Shown here: piece by piece, positions 17,292 through 27,747 of the stretch
Position numbering within the stretch: the stretch's first letter is position 1
Layout of the letters: every line of letters begins with the position of its first letter
NCBI RefSeq assembly: GCF_000812945.1
Contig: NZ_JSYM01000002.1
Coordinates: forward strand, 496,001 to 560,000
Direction: 5' to 3'
DNA length: 64,000 nt
Source: Flavobacterium sp. AED
GTDB lineage: Bacteria > Bacteroidota > Bacteroidia > Flavobacteriales > Flavobacteriaceae
Made by a program: the position numbers and the translations under genes
Notes under the pieces: model-generated
Seen by the model: the letters and a program-made list of their open reading frames with translations, nothing else
What the model was told of the DNA's origin: nothing
The model's database searches: none

Positions 17292-18278
17292 ATGCCAAAA
17301 ACAATAAAAAAGGTTGGTGTTCTAACCTCGGGTGGAGATTCACCAGGAATGAATGCAGCAATTCGGTCAGTTGTTCGAACATGTGCTTATCATAATATAG
17401 AATGCATAGGAATATACAGAGGATACCAAGGAATGATTGAAGGCGACTTCAAAGAAATGGGGCCTCGAAGTGTAAACAACATTGTAAATAAAGGAGGAAC
17501 GATTTTAAAATCGGCTCGATCTACAGAATTTAGAACTCCAGAAGGAAGAAAAAAAGCCCATGAACATCTTTTAAAAGCAGGAATTGATGCTTTAGTTGTA
17601 ATAGGGGGTGATGGTACTTTTACCGGAGGTTTGATATTTAATACCGAATTTAATTTCCCAGTTATGGGAATTCCAGGTACTATCGACAATGATATTTTCG
17701 GAACAAGCCATACTTTAGGGTATGATACAGCCTTAAATACAGTAGTAGATGTAATCGATAAAATCAGAGATACTGCAAGTTCTCATAACCGTTTATTCTT
17801 TGTAGAGGTAATGGGAAGAGATGCAGGTCATATCGCATTGAATGCTGGTATTGGAGCAGGAGCTGAAGAAATTTTGATTCCGGAAGAAGATTTAGGATTG
17901 GAAAGATTATTAGAATCATTACAAAAAAGTAAAGCTTCAGGAAAATCATCCAGTATAGTTGTAATCGCAGAAGGGGATAAAATTGGTAAAAACGTATTCG
18001 AATTGAAAGATTACGTTGAAGCTAATTTACCGGAGTATGATGTGAGAGTTTCTGTTTTAGGTCATATGCAACGTGGTGGTTCTCCATCATGTTTCGACAG
18101 GGTTTTGGCTAGTAGATTAGGAGTGAAAGCTGTTGAATCATTATTGGAAGGCAAATCAAATTATATGGTTGGTTTACAAAGTGACAAAGTTGCCCTGACA
18201 CCATTAGAACAAGCTATAAAAGGTAAAACAGAAATTGATAGAGAGTTATTAAGAGTTTCTGATATAATGTCAACATAG
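17292..18278 (+). CDS. pfkA: ATP-dependent 6-phosphofructokinase
   Basis: 328 residues, standard bacterial PfkA length. Motifs in order: VLTSGGDSPGMNAAIRSVVR (ATP site), GGDGTFTGG, GIPGTIDNDIFGTSHTLGYDTA (substrate and Mg site, catalytic Asp in TIDND), FFVEVMGRDAGHIAL, GHMQRGGSPSCFDRVLA. The Gly at GGDGT supports ATP rather than pyrophosphate as donor. It phosphorylates fructose 6-phosphate, the committed step of glycolysis. gapA follows 73 bp downstream, so the two may form an operon. Confidence 0.96.
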   Translation: MPKTIKKVGVLTSGGDSPGMNAAIRSVVRTCAYHNIECIGIYRGYQGMIEGDFKEMGPRSVNNIVNKGGTILKSARSTEFRTPEGRKKAHEHLLKAGIDALVVIGGDGTFTGGLIFNTEFNFPVMGIPGTIDNDIFGTSHTLGYDTALNTVVDVIDKIRDTASSHNRLFFVEVMGRDAGHIALNAGIGAGAEEILIPEEDLGLERLLESLQKSKASGKSSSIVVIAEGDKIGKNVFELKDYVEANLPEYDVRVSVLGHMQRGGSPSCFDRVLASRLGVKAVESLLEGKSNYMVGLQSDKVALTPLEQAIKGKTEIDRELLRVSDIMST

Positions 18279-18345
18279 AGTGGTTAAAGTTTATTGTGAG
18301 GAAATTAGACTTTATATAAGTTAAATAAATACAAACAAAAATTAA

Positions 18346-19356
<1,011 letters not shown>

Positions 19357-19374
19357 TTCTTTATATTTACAAAG

Positions 19375-19406
19375 TCCCGTTATATTATATTTAACGGGAT
19401 TTTTTA
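19375..19406 (+). terminator. Terminator after gapA
   Basis: TCCCGTTA, a 9-base loop and TAACGGGA followed by TTTTTT. Closes the pfkA-gapA unit. Confidence 0.85.
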
Positions 19407-19498
19407 TTTTTTGTGCACTTTTTAAAATGCAAATTTTATACTGCATGCATTTTAAATAAGTAAAACGAAATACAAAAAAACCAAAAAAACCAAAAAAA

Positions 19499-20350
19499 AT
19501 GAGATTATTAGTTGATAGTGGTTCTACCAAAGCTGATTGGATTGCGATAGATGATGATGGAAAAGTATTGTTTACAACGCAAACTTTAGGATTAAATCCA
19601 GAAATTTTGGAGGGAGATGAAATAGTGGAACGTTTAAATGACCGTTTTGATATTTTACAAAATAAAAAGGAAGCAACCCATTTGTTCTTTTATGGGGCAG
19701 GTTGTGGAACCGAAAGAATGAAAGTTGCACTTTCACAAATTTTTCAAAACTATTTTCCAAACGCAATTATAGTTGTTGAAGAGGATACCTATGCAGCTGT
19801 ATATGCTACAACACCTAAAGGTGAAAAAGCTATTGTTAGTATTTTAGGTACCGGATCTAACTGTAGCTATTTTGATGGTAAAGAATTACATCAAAAAGTA
19901 CAATCATTAGGCTATATCGCTATGGATGATTGTAGTGGTAATGTTTTTGGAAAAGAATTAATCAGAAAGTATTATTTCAATAAAATGCCCAAAGAATTGG
20001 CAGTAGAATTTGAAAAAGAGTACGATTTAGATCCTGATGCTATTAAAAGTAAATTATATAAAGAACCAAATCCAAATGCTTATTTAGCAACATTTGCCAA
20101 GTTCTTAATTCAACATAAAGAAACTGAATTTTGTAGAAAAATTATTTTCAAAGGAATGAAATCTTTTGTGAAGAATTATATTAAACAATATGATAACTGT
20201 AAAGAGGTGCCTGTACACTTTGTAGGTTCTATTGCATTTTATTTAAAAGAGGAACTACAAGAGACTTTTGATAAATATGAATTAAAATTAGGTAACGTAT
20301 TAAGAAGACCAATCGATGGACTTATTGCGTATCATATTGCTAATAAATAA
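19499..20350 (+). CDS. BadF/BadG/BcrA/BcrD-type ATPase, N-acetylglucosamine kinase-like
   Basis: 283 residues. ASKHA-fold sugar kinase of the GlcNAc-kinase type: phosphate-1 loop VDSGSTKADWIAID at the N-terminus, FFYGAGCGTERM, the phosphate-2 region SILGTGSNCSYFDG, ALDDCSG-like AMDDCSGNVFGKELI, and the adenosine loop HFVGSIAFYLKEEL. Phosphorylates an amino sugar in the cytoplasm, probably GlcNAc, which would connect it to the nagB and SusCD genes at the right end of the window, though this link is inferred. mgsA follows 5 bp later. Confidence 0.88.
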   Translation: MRLLVDSGSTKADWIAIDDDGKVLFTTQTLGLNPEILEGDEIVERLNDRFDILQNKKEATHLFFYGAGCGTERMKVALSQIFQNYFPNAIIVVEEDTYAAVYATTPKGEKAIVSILGTGSNCSYFDGKELHQKVQSLGYIAMDDCSGNVFGKELIRKYYFNKMPKELAVEFEKEYDLDPDAIKSKLYKEPNPNAYLATFAKFLIQHKETEFCRKIIFKGMKSFVKNYIKQYDNCKEVPVHFVGSIAFYLKEELQETFDKYELKLGNVLRRPIDGLIAYHIANK

Positions 20351-20355
20351 TTTTT

Positions 20356-20730
20356 ATGGAGATTGCAATAATTGCACATGATGGTAAAAAAGCAGATTTA
20401 GTTCAGTTTTTAGAAAAAAATAAAGTCATTTTACAAGAAGAAAAAATACATTTAATTGCAACTGGGACAACAGGTGGTAAAGCCGAAAATTCAGGATTTA
20501 AAGTTACTAAAATGCTTTCAGGTCCATTAGGAGGTGATGCTCAAATTGCAGCCAGAGTTGCTGAGGGTAAAACTCAAATGGTTTTCTTTTTTAAGGATCC
20601 ATTATCAAGTCATCCCCATGAAGCTGATATTAATATGCTTATTCGTGTTTGTGATGTACATAATGTGCCATTGGCTACAAATGAGGCAACAGCACAATTA
20701 CTATTAAATGCTATTGCACTGCAATCATAG
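20356..20730 (+). CDS. mgsA: Methylglyoxal synthase
   Basis: 124 residues, shorter than the 152 of Escherichia coli but complete for the core. IIAHDGKKADLV (His7, Asp8), TGTTGG phosphate loop, SGPLGGDAQIAARVAEGK with the catalytic Asp in GGD, FFKDPLSSHPHEADI and ATNEATAQLLL. Converts dihydroxyacetone phosphate to methylglyoxal, a bypass used when phosphate is scarce. Position after pfkA, gapA and a sugar kinase fits a role in relieving sugar-phosphate overload. The last 20 bp overlap the 3' end of ridA on the other strand. Confidence 0.93.
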   Translation: MEIAIIAHDGKKADLVQFLEKNKVILQEEKIHLIATGTTGGKAENSGFKVTKMLSGPLGGDAQIAARVAEGKTQMVFFFKDPLSSHPHEADINMLIRVCDVHNVPLATNEATAQLLLNAIALQS

Positions 20731-21091
20731 AAATTTCCACATTTACATTTTTTGGCAAACAAGCCACTTGAACCGTTTCACGAGCTGGAGCGGTTTTTTC
20801 GTTAAAATAAGAACCATAAATAGTGTTTATTTTTCCAAAGTCATTCATATCCATTATGAAAATTGTAGCTTTAACTACGTTTTCAAACGTCATTCCGGCA
20901 GCTTCTAAAACTGCTTTCATGTTTTGCATAACTTGTTCAGTTTCGGCTTCAATTGTTTCGGTAATTAATTCTCCAGTTGCTGGGTTTATTGCAATTTGGC
21001 CAGAAGTATACAGTGTATTTCCCTTAAGAACAGCTTGATTGTATGGACCAATAGGAGCAGGAGCATTTTCAGTAAAGATTATCTGTTTCAT
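20711..21091 (-). CDS. ridA: RidA-family enamine/imine deaminase
   Basis: 126 residues, normal length. Family landmarks: ENAPAPIGPYNQAVLKGNTLYTSGQI, LEAAGMTFENVVKATIFIMDMNDFGKIN, and APARETVQVACLPKNVNVEISMIAV with the substrate-binding Arg and the conserved final Glu. RidA hydrolyses reactive 2-aminoacrylate and related imines released by PLP enzymes. Single gene, convergent with mgsA with overlapping 3' ends, so the two transcripts are antisense at their tails. Confidence 0.95.
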   Translation of the reverse strand: MKQIIFTENAPAPIGPYNQAVLKGNTLYTSGQIAINPATGELITETIEAETEQVMQNMKAVLEAAGMTFENVVKATIFIMDMNDFGKINTIYGSYFNEKTAPARETVQVACLPKNVNVEISMIAVQ

Positions 21092-21224
21092 AATATTGTA
21101 GCGTTTAATTATTTAAGTTGAAAACTATAATTTAAAATTATAGATTATTTTGTATGGAGAATTATTTCTTAAGGAATCTAGGCTTGAGTATTTAGTTCAA
21201 AATGTATGGATATATAGAGCTAAA

Positions 21225-23969
21225 CTATCTGTTTGTTCTACTTCTTTTATCGAATTTTATATCGCTTAATACACCGGATTTTATTCCGATAAAAAAGCCC
21301 CAATTAGCATTTGTTCCAAAAGGTGTCCAGTTGAAATCCATTCTCCAACTTAATAAATCTCTTTCAAAACGTAATTGAGTGAAAGTAACGCCTTTTTGTA
21401 CAAAATCATAACCGGTAGATACACCAGCTTTCCATTTTGGACTTATGTCTGCATTGGCTGAAATCATTATGGAATTCCCTATGATTTTCTTTTCTCTATT
21501 GTTGTTTCCATAGGTCAAAGAGTAAGCAAAAGTCATATCCCAAGGTAGTTTTGCATTGAAAAATTCAGAAATTTTATCTTCTTCTTTTTCACTTTCGCTA
21601 AATTGACTTTTTCTGCTGTCGTTTAAATCAGTATTTGTTCCAAATAAATCATCTTCACGACCTCCATTTCTTTCGCTTTGAACGTTTTTATCTTTCTTGA
21701 TTTTATCTTTTTCTTTACTTGAAATGGCATAGTTCAAAGTCATATTGGCACTTGTCATTCTAAATAGACTTCCACCATTGTCAATATTATAAACATTAAT
21801 TCTAGTACCTGAATTATCAATGGCATAAGGATCTAAAGTTGCACCAAAATTAACATTCATTTTATTGGCAAAAAGTTGTGTACCACCGCTTACTCTAACT
21901 GGTGACCATGCTAAAGATGTTTTACCATCTGCATTAAGATTATAGCTGGTTGAAAAATTTAAATTATTAAGTAGCATTACCTTTTTAGGTTCTAACTTAG
22001 TGCTATCCTTATCAGTAACTTTAGCTTCAAAAGTATTACTCAGGTCAAATCCTAATGTGTTGGAGTTTGAAATACCTGGCGCTCCAAAAATTCCAGCTTC
22101 AAATCGAGAATACTGCTTTGTCATAGTTCCAGTTGCATCTGAAGCATACGTGTCGTAATATTTTTCAAAACTAGGTGTGTAGCCATATGAAACTGAAGGG
22201 CGCATGACGTGACGAATTGATTTTATTTTTTTGTCTGCTCCAAAATTAAATGTCCCATAAATTGTCGTTCCTAAACTTGATGAAAAAGAGTAGGTTCTAT
22301 AGGCATCAAATCCATTTACAATATTATCGACTACTTTACTTTGTTCGTCATCATAACTTCTATTAATCGTCTTTGTATACCAAACTTCTCGATAGTTAAA
22401 AGAGGAAGAAGCACTGAAATATTTGAATAATTTAAAATTGGTACTGATTGGAATAGTATGTTCAATACCAGTTTTTGCATTTCTAAACATCTGAGGCTTA
22501 AAGAATAAAGAATCAGTTGTTACAATGCTATTTTTACCGCTCAGGTTATATTGTAAATTGATGTTCTTAAAGAAACCCTTTTTTACGCCATCTTTACCTA
22601 CAAAAGGATATAAACGATCCACACTTACTTGCAGTGTTGGTAAAGTCATATTGATTTCTTCAGTTTGTGTGTTTTGAGAATGTGTTGCTGTCAATGACAT
22701 TCTGACTTGTGGTACTGAATTGAAGGTTTTACTGTAAGAAATCGAAGAGCTTAATGTATTATTAAGATTAGATCCAATGTTTGCCTGATTTATGGATTGT
22801 CTAAAATATTTACTACTTCCAAGATTTACGGAAGCAGAAAAACTTGAGTTAGGGTTTGATTTAGAGTCTTTAGAATGAGACCATTGAATGTTATAAATTT
22901 TCTGTTTTAAATAATCAGGATAACCTCTTTCACTTGTAATTAAATTTTCAAATCGTACATTTAAATTTCCTCGATATTTATAACGTTCGGCATAACTAGA
23001 CTCAAAACGCATTCCATAACTACCATTGGTATAATAATCTCCTAAAATAGTTAAGTCATAATTATTGCTAAGTGCAAAATAATACCCTCCATTTTGTAAA
23101 GAAAATCCTCTTGTGTTTGAATCGTTATAACTTGGTAAAATCAATCCAGAAATGCTGGTCTCTTTACTCATTGGGAAAAATGCGAATGGTAAAGCTATTG
23201 GTGTAGGTACATCGGCAATAACCATATTGGTCAAGCCAGTAACCACTTTTTTACCTGGAATAAATTTTACTTTATTGGTTTGGAAATAATATTCTGGATT
23301 ATCAACATCTTTGGATGTGGTAAAGCGAGCGCCTTTTAAGAAATATACAGAATCATTTTCTTTTTTAGTAATAGCTGCTTTTATTTTAAATTCCCCTTGA
23401 TCTGATCTGGAATTCCATATCAATGCTTTTTTTGTTTTAAAATTAAAACGAATTGAATCAGGTTCGACTACATTAGTTCCTTGCTTGAAGTTTGGATATT
23501 GTTTGTAAGCTCCTGTCGAATCCTTTATCCGGCCAGCATAAACTTCATTCTTTTCATAATCCATGACAATAATGCCAGATTTTAATTCGACATCTTGATA
23601 ATATAGCTCTGCTTTATCGTATAAAGTGATTAGTTTTTTCTTTTGATCAATTTTTACATATTTCTCAGCCTTGTATTTTACTTTACCGTCAAGAAATGCT
23701 TTTTGGGGTTTGATAGTGTCTTTTTTTATCGAATCAGTTTCCTTTTTTATAATTGTAGTCGATTTTCCAGTATTAGTAACAACGGTTTTGGAGCTATCTG
23801 TTTGTTTTTTAGTAGCTATAGCTGTTGCTTTTTTTGTTGTATCTTGAGAATATAATTTACCAGCTCCTATTGTTAGGAAAATTGATAATAAAACGATATT
23901 AAATAAGTTTGTATGCAAAGGTTTAAATGCTATTTTTGTAAAATTATGGCTTGTTTTTTGACATGTCAA
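21225..23969 (-). CDS. lptD: LPS-assembly outer-membrane protein LptD
   Basis: 914 residues. Signal sequence (HTNLFNIVLLSIFLTIGAGKLYSQ), then a Thr/Ser/Lys-rich linker, an OstA/jellyroll domain (about residues 95-260, with KVKYKAEKYVKIDQKKKLI), and a large beta-barrel (about 265-914) full of alternating aromatic strands. Bacteroidota LptD proteins have this low-complexity linker. It inserts lipopolysaccharide in the outer leaflet with LptE. The frame starts at TTG 23969; a TTG at 23918 (codon 18) begins directly at the hydrophobic segment and is a credible alternative. Divergent from the amidase gene. Confidence 0.9.
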   Translation of the reverse strand: MTCQKTSHNFTKIAFKPLHTNLFNIVLLSIFLTIGAGKLYSQDTTKKATAIATKKQTDSSKTVVTNTGKSTTIIKKETDSIKKDTIKPQKAFLDGKVKYKAEKYVKIDQKKKLITLYDKAELYYQDVELKSGIIVMDYEKNEVYAGRIKDSTGAYKQYPNFKQGTNVVEPDSIRFNFKTKKALIWNSRSDQGEFKIKAAITKKENDSVYFLKGARFTTSKDVDNPEYYFQTNKVKFIPGKKVVTGLTNMVIADVPTPIALPFAFFPMSKETSISGLILPSYNDSNTRGFSLQNGGYYFALSNNYDLTILGDYYTNGSYGMRFESSYAERYKYRGNLNVRFENLITSERGYPDYLKQKIYNIQWSHSKDSKSNPNSSFSASVNLGSSKYFRQSINQANIGSNLNNTLSSSISYSKTFNSVPQVRMSLTATHSQNTQTEEINMTLPTLQVSVDRLYPFVGKDGVKKGFFKNINLQYNLSGKNSIVTTDSLFFKPQMFRNAKTGIEHTIPISTNFKLFKYFSASSSFNYREVWYTKTINRSYDDEQSKVVDNIVNGFDAYRTYSFSSSLGTTIYGTFNFGADKKIKSIRHVMRPSVSYGYTPSFEKYYDTYASDATGTMTKQYSRFEAGIFGAPGISNSNTLGFDLSNTFEAKVTDKDSTKLEPKKVMLLNNLNFSTSYNLNADGKTSLAWSPVRVSGGTQLFANKMNVNFGATLDPYAIDNSGTRINVYNIDNGGSLFRMTSANMTLNYAISSKEKDKIKKDKNVQSERNGGREDDLFGTNTDLNDSRKSQFSESEKEEDKISEFFNAKLPWDMTFAYSLTYGNNNREKKIIGNSIMISANADISPKWKAGVSTGYDFVQKGVTFTQLRFERDLLSWRMDFNWTPFGTNANWGFFIGIKSGVLSDIKFDKRSRTNR

Positions 23970-24052
23970 ACTTACATATTATTTTTTGTCAAAAATAATC
24001 AAATAAAGAATTTATAACCTTAGTGTTTTAATTAAAATTAACTTTTAAATTT

Positions 24053-25219
24053 ATGCATATTTCATATAAAATTAAAATAATATTTACCCTTCTTTTTACA
24101 GTTGGTTCATTTAGTATTTATGCTCAATCAAATATTTTTAAAGTAACATTGGACGCAGGTCATGGAGCTCATGATTTTGGTGCAGTTTACAATGGACATG
24201 TAGAAAAAAATATTGCGCTTGCAGTAGTACTGAAAGTAGGGAAAATTTTAGAATCCATGCCTAAAATGGACGTGATATATACCCGAAAAACGGATGTTTT
24301 TATTGACTTAGTAGAAAGAGCCAATATTGCGAATAGAGCCGATGCTAATATTTTTGTATCGATACATTGTAATGCAAATAGAAATACTGAAGGATATGGG
24401 ACGGAAACCTATGTAATGGGTATGACAAAAGTTGCTTCAAACTTAGAAGCGGCTAAAAAAGAGAACTCCGTAATAACCTTAGAGAAAGATTATAAACAAA
24501 AATATGAGGGATTTGATCCTAATTCTCCTGAAACAATGATAGGTATGACCTTGATGCAAGAGGAATATTTAGATAATAGTATTTCACTGGCAAGTAAAGT
24601 GGAAGATGCATTTGAGTTATTGGGTAAAAAAATAAGAGGAGGAGGAGTTAAACAAGCGCCTTATATGGTGCTTCATAAAGCATATATGCCTAGAGTCCTT
24701 ATTGAAATGGGTTTTATTTCTAATTTTACGGAAGGAAATCTTTTAGATTCAGAAGATGGTCAAAATGAAATTGCTAAAGCTATAGCAGAGGCCATTGTAA
24801 GTTATAAAAGAGATTATTATGGAAATGGTGAAACTGAAATTATTGATGTAAAACCGTCACAGAAAATTTTTGACAAGCCAATAAAAGACACTTCATCTCC
24901 TGTAAAACCAAAAGTAATTTTAAATTCTTCAGAACTCAAAAAAACAATAAAAAGTACGGATAGTTCTCAACCTTTATTTAAGGTACAACTTTCGGCCAGT
25001 GTGAAAAAAGTGGAGTTAGCCCCTAAAAATTTTAAAGGGTTGAAAAATATATCTATTTCATATGATAACAGAGTTTATAAATATATGTATGGAGAAACTT
25101 CAGATTATGATGAGGCAAAAAAACAATTACAAGAAGCAAAAGATAAAGGCTATAATTCTGCATTTTTAATTGCATTTAGAAATGGAGAAAAAATTAGTGT
25201 TCAAGAAGCACTCAAATAA
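24053..25219 (+). CDS. N-acetylmuramoyl-L-alanine amidase with C-terminal SPOR-like domain
   Basis: 388 residues. Signal peptide ending in YAQS, then Amidase_3 (residues about 30-240): LDAGHGAHDFGAVYNGHVEKN with the first zinc His and Glu, FVSIHCNANRN with the second His, and VLIEMGFISN with the catalytic Glu. After a Pro/Ser/Lys linker (250-315) the last ~70 residues resemble a SPOR domain (FKVQLSASVKKVELAP to GYNSAFLIAFRNGEKI), which binds denuded septal glycan. Splits daughter-cell murein. Followed 30 bp later by the MlaD gene; probably co-transcribed. Confidence 0.93.
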   Translation: MHISYKIKIIFTLLFTVGSFSIYAQSNIFKVTLDAGHGAHDFGAVYNGHVEKNIALAVVLKVGKILESMPKMDVIYTRKTDVFIDLVERANIANRADANIFVSIHCNANRNTEGYGTETYVMGMTKVASNLEAAKKENSVITLEKDYKQKYEGFDPNSPETMIGMTLMQEEYLDNSISLASKVEDAFELLGKKIRGGGVKQAPYMVLHKAYMPRVLIEMGFISNFTEGNLLDSEDGQNEIAKAIAEAIVSYKRDYYGNGETEIIDVKPSQKIFDKPIKDTSSPVKPKVILNSSELKKTIKSTDSSQPLFKVQLSASVKKVELAPKNFKGLKNISISYDNRVYKYMYGETSDYDEAKKQLQEAKDKGYNSAFLIAFRNGEKISVQEALK

Positions 25220-25249
25220 TAATAACAAGTTGAATATTTTATATTAATT

Positions 25250-26233
25250 TTGAAAAAAAATTATATTTTGAAAATAACTAGAGAAATCAAAACTGCCATA
25301 TTAGTCATTGCATCAATTTTATTATTCATTTGGGGCTATAGTTTTTTAAAAGGAAGAGACCTTTTTACAAATTACAAAACATTTTATGTAGAATATGAGA
25401 GTGTAGAAGGATTAGCCACATCTGCGCCAGTAACTCTAAACGGTTTGATTATAGGAAAGGTAAATAGTATTGCATTAAATGAAAATACAGGGAAATTATT
25501 GGTTGAATTACAATTGAAAACTGATTTTCCTATTTCTAAATCCAGTACTGCTTCTATTTACGAACCAGGATTCATCGGAGGAAAGCAAATTGCAATTTAC
25601 CCAAATTTTAATGATAAAACGCTGGCTGTTGATGGACAGAAATTACAAGGAGAAACTAAATTAGGACTTACCGATAAAGTTGCAGACAAATTAGCTCCTC
25701 TTCAGGAAAAGCTAGAAAAAATAATGGTTAACACTGATAAATTAATATCAGGGATTAACAATGTTTTAGATAAAAATGGACAAGAAAATTTAAAAGTTAG
25801 TTTAGCGGAATTAAGTAAAACTATGGAGCAATTTCATAAAGCTACTGTAGGTGTTAATGCTTTATTGGATGATAATAAAGCTCAAATAAAAGGCGCAGTA
25901 ACCAATTTTAATAAAATATCTGGTGATTTTTCTAAAATATCGGATTCATTAAATAAAGCTGATCTTGGAAAAACCGTAAAAAACCTGAACAAAACATTAG
26001 CCAAAGTTGATGTTATTATGACTGGTTTACAATCCGGAAAAGGTTCTATGGGTAAATTATTAAATGATGATGCTTTCTACCAAAACATTAAAGCAACGAC
26101 AAAAGAATTAGAATTATTACTTCAGGATGTAAGACTTTCTCCTACTAGGTATGTTAATATTTCTTTGTTTGGAAAGAAAAATAAACCTTATGTTGCTCCA
26201 AAAAATGATACTTTAATAAAAGTAAAAAACTAG
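25250..26233 (+). CDS. MlaD/MCE-domain protein of a lipid transport system
   Basis: About 327 residues. One N-terminal membrane segment (AILVIASILLFIWGYSFL), then an MCE domain (residues about 40-125: YESVEGLATSAPVTLNGLIIGKV, PGFIGGKQIAIYP), then a long amphipathic helical tail (150-290) that can form a tunnel. Substrate-binding subunit of Mla-type phospholipid transport; the MlaE/MlaF permease and ATPase are not in the window. Both possible starts are TTG (25250 and 25268); the second begins directly at KITREIKTAILV, which is the usual family start. Ends 4 bp before the iron-sulfur protein gene. Confidence 0.88.
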   Translation: MKKNYILKITREIKTAILVIASILLFIWGYSFLKGRDLFTNYKTFYVEYESVEGLATSAPVTLNGLIIGKVNSIALNENTGKLLVELQLKTDFPISKSSTASIYEPGFIGGKQIAIYPNFNDKTLAVDGQKLQGETKLGLTDKVADKLAPLQEKLEKIMVNTDKLISGINNVLDKNGQENLKVSLAELSKTMEQFHKATVGVNALLDDNKAQIKGAVTNFNKISGDFSKISDSLNKADLGKTVKNLNKTLAKVDVIMTGLQSGKGSMGKLLNDDAFYQNIKATTKELELLLQDVRLSPTRYVNISLFGKKNKPYVAPKNDTLIKVKN

Positions 26234-26237
26234 TAGT

Positions 26238-27569
26238 ATGAGCTATTTAGACAATATATTATTTGCTATATTATTGGGGATTGGTTTTGGCTATTTTTAT
26301 AGTAATGTAAAAAAAATCATTAGAAATATAAATCTTGGTGGAGCAATAGACCGTAAAGACAATGCTAAACAGCGCTGGAAAAATATGGCTATGATTGCTC
26401 TTGGACAATCTAAAATGGTGAAAAGACCTGTTGCAGGGTCACTTCATATTGTTGTTTACCTAGGATTTATAATTATCAATATAGAGTTATTGGAAATAAT
26501 TATTGATGGTCTTTTTGGTACTCATAGAATTTTTGCTTTTTTAGGAACTGCTTATAATATACTGATTGCTTCATTTGAAATTTTGGCTCTTTTAGTTTTA
26601 GTTGCTGTTTTTGCTTTTTGGATAAGAAGAAACATAATTAAGTTGAAACGATTTTCAAGTGCCGATTTGAATGGTTCTCCTAAAAAAGATGCAAATTATA
26701 TTTTGTATTTTGAAGTTGTTTTGATGACATTGTTTTTATTAATGAATGCTTCTGATTTGCATTTGCAAAATATACCTGGAGGTTTTTCTCATTTTATTAA
26801 AGCAGGTTCATTTCCTGTAAGTCAATTTATAGAACCTTTGTTCAATGGAATGTCAAATGAGTTGGTAATGCTTCTTTCAGAAATTTTTTGGTGGTTGCAT
26901 ATTACCGGGATTTTGATTTTTATGAACTATCTCTATTTTTCAAAACATTTGCATATAATATTGGCATTTCCAAATACCTTTTTTGCAAATTTAAACCCAC
27001 AAGGTCAATTTGATAATTTAGAATCAGTTACTAAAGAAGTGAAAATGATGATGGACCCTAATGCTGATCCATTTGCAGCAGAGCCGGTTAACGAAAGTGA
27101 GGCACCAGCTAAGTTTGGAGCAAGCGATGTTCAGGATTTAAATTGGGTACAATTATTGAATGCTTATACGTGTACTGAATGTGGTCGTTGTACTTCTTCT
27201 TGTCCTGCCAATATTACAGGGAAAAAATTGTCTCCTCGTAAAATCATGATGGACACTAGAGATAGACTGGAAGAAGTAGGAAGAAATATAGATGCCAATA
27301 AAGGTGTTTTCGTTCCAGATAATAAATCATTATTAAACGATTATATTACCTCTGAAGAACTTTGGGCATGTACTTCATGTAATGCATGTGTTGAGGAATG
27401 TCCAGTAAGTATAAGTCCTTTATCTATTATTATGGATATGAGACGTTATTTAGTAATGGAACAAAGTGCCGCACCAATGCCAATAAATGCTATGATGACC
27501 AATATAGAGAATAATGGAGCACCATGGCAATACAATCAGCAAGATCGTTTGAATTGGAAAAATGAATAG
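26238..27569 (+). CDS. Membrane protein with C-terminal 4Fe-4S dicluster domain
   Basis: 443 residues. N-terminal half has about five membrane helices with several His (SLHIVVYLG, ITGILIFMNYLYFSKHLH), as in quinone- or haem-binding subunits. From residue ~310 a ferredoxin-like module carries CTECGRCTSSCP and, after an insert, CTSCNACVEECP, each a Cys-x2-Cys-x2-Cys-x3-Cys-Pro cluster. Members work in electron transfer with a CCG-domain partner, which follows at 27748. Electron donor and acceptor are unknown. The intervening 178 bp contain a GC-rich inverted repeat rather than the usual short gap. Confidence 0.88.
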   Translation: MSYLDNILFAILLGIGFGYFYSNVKKIIRNINLGGAIDRKDNAKQRWKNMAMIALGQSKMVKRPVAGSLHIVVYLGFIIINIELLEIIIDGLFGTHRIFAFLGTAYNILIASFEILALLVLVAVFAFWIRRNIIKLKRFSSADLNGSPKKDANYILYFEVVLMTLFLLMNASDLHLQNIPGGFSHFIKAGSFPVSQFIEPLFNGMSNELVMLLSEIFWWLHITGILIFMNYLYFSKHLHIILAFPNTFFANLNPQGQFDNLESVTKEVKMMMDPNADPFAAEPVNESEAPAKFGASDVQDLNWVQLLNAYTCTECGRCTSSCPANITGKKLSPRKIMMDTRDRLEEVGRNIDANKGVFVPDNKSLLNDYITSEELWACTSCNACVEECPVSISPLSIIMDMRRYLVMEQSAAPMPINAMMTNIENNGAPWQYNQQDRLNWKNE

Positions 27570-27570
27570 T

Positions 27571-27724
27571 TCCCCTCCCCAGCCCTCCCCGAAGGGGAGG
27601 GAGTTGAAATTGGAAAGTAGGAGTAAATAATAACAATACAATAATAATTTAAGCAATACAAAAAAAATCCAGTAACACATTCCAATCTCGGCTCCCTCCC
27701 CTTTGGGGAGGGCTGGGGTGGGGA
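27571..27724. repeat. GC-rich long inverted repeat between two partner genes
   Basis: Two 33-bp arms, 27571-27603 and 27692-27724, are inverted copies matching at 31 of 33 positions. Each arm is itself a hairpin (CCCTCCCC, 3 bases, GGGGAGGG). The arms are about 75% G+C inside an otherwise AT-rich genome, and enclose an 88-bp AT-rich spacer with no open frame. It looks like a small non-autonomous repetitive element (palindromic or MITE-like) inserted in an operon. No target-site duplication is obvious. Confidence 0.75.
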
Positions 27725-27747
27725 AAATAACCGATTAAACATAAAAT

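Noticed and set aside
27571..27603. Left arm of the inverted repeat as a simple terminator
   Set aside because: The hairpin is strong, but no T run follows it and a matching inverted arm lies 88 bp away, so a repeat element explains it better.
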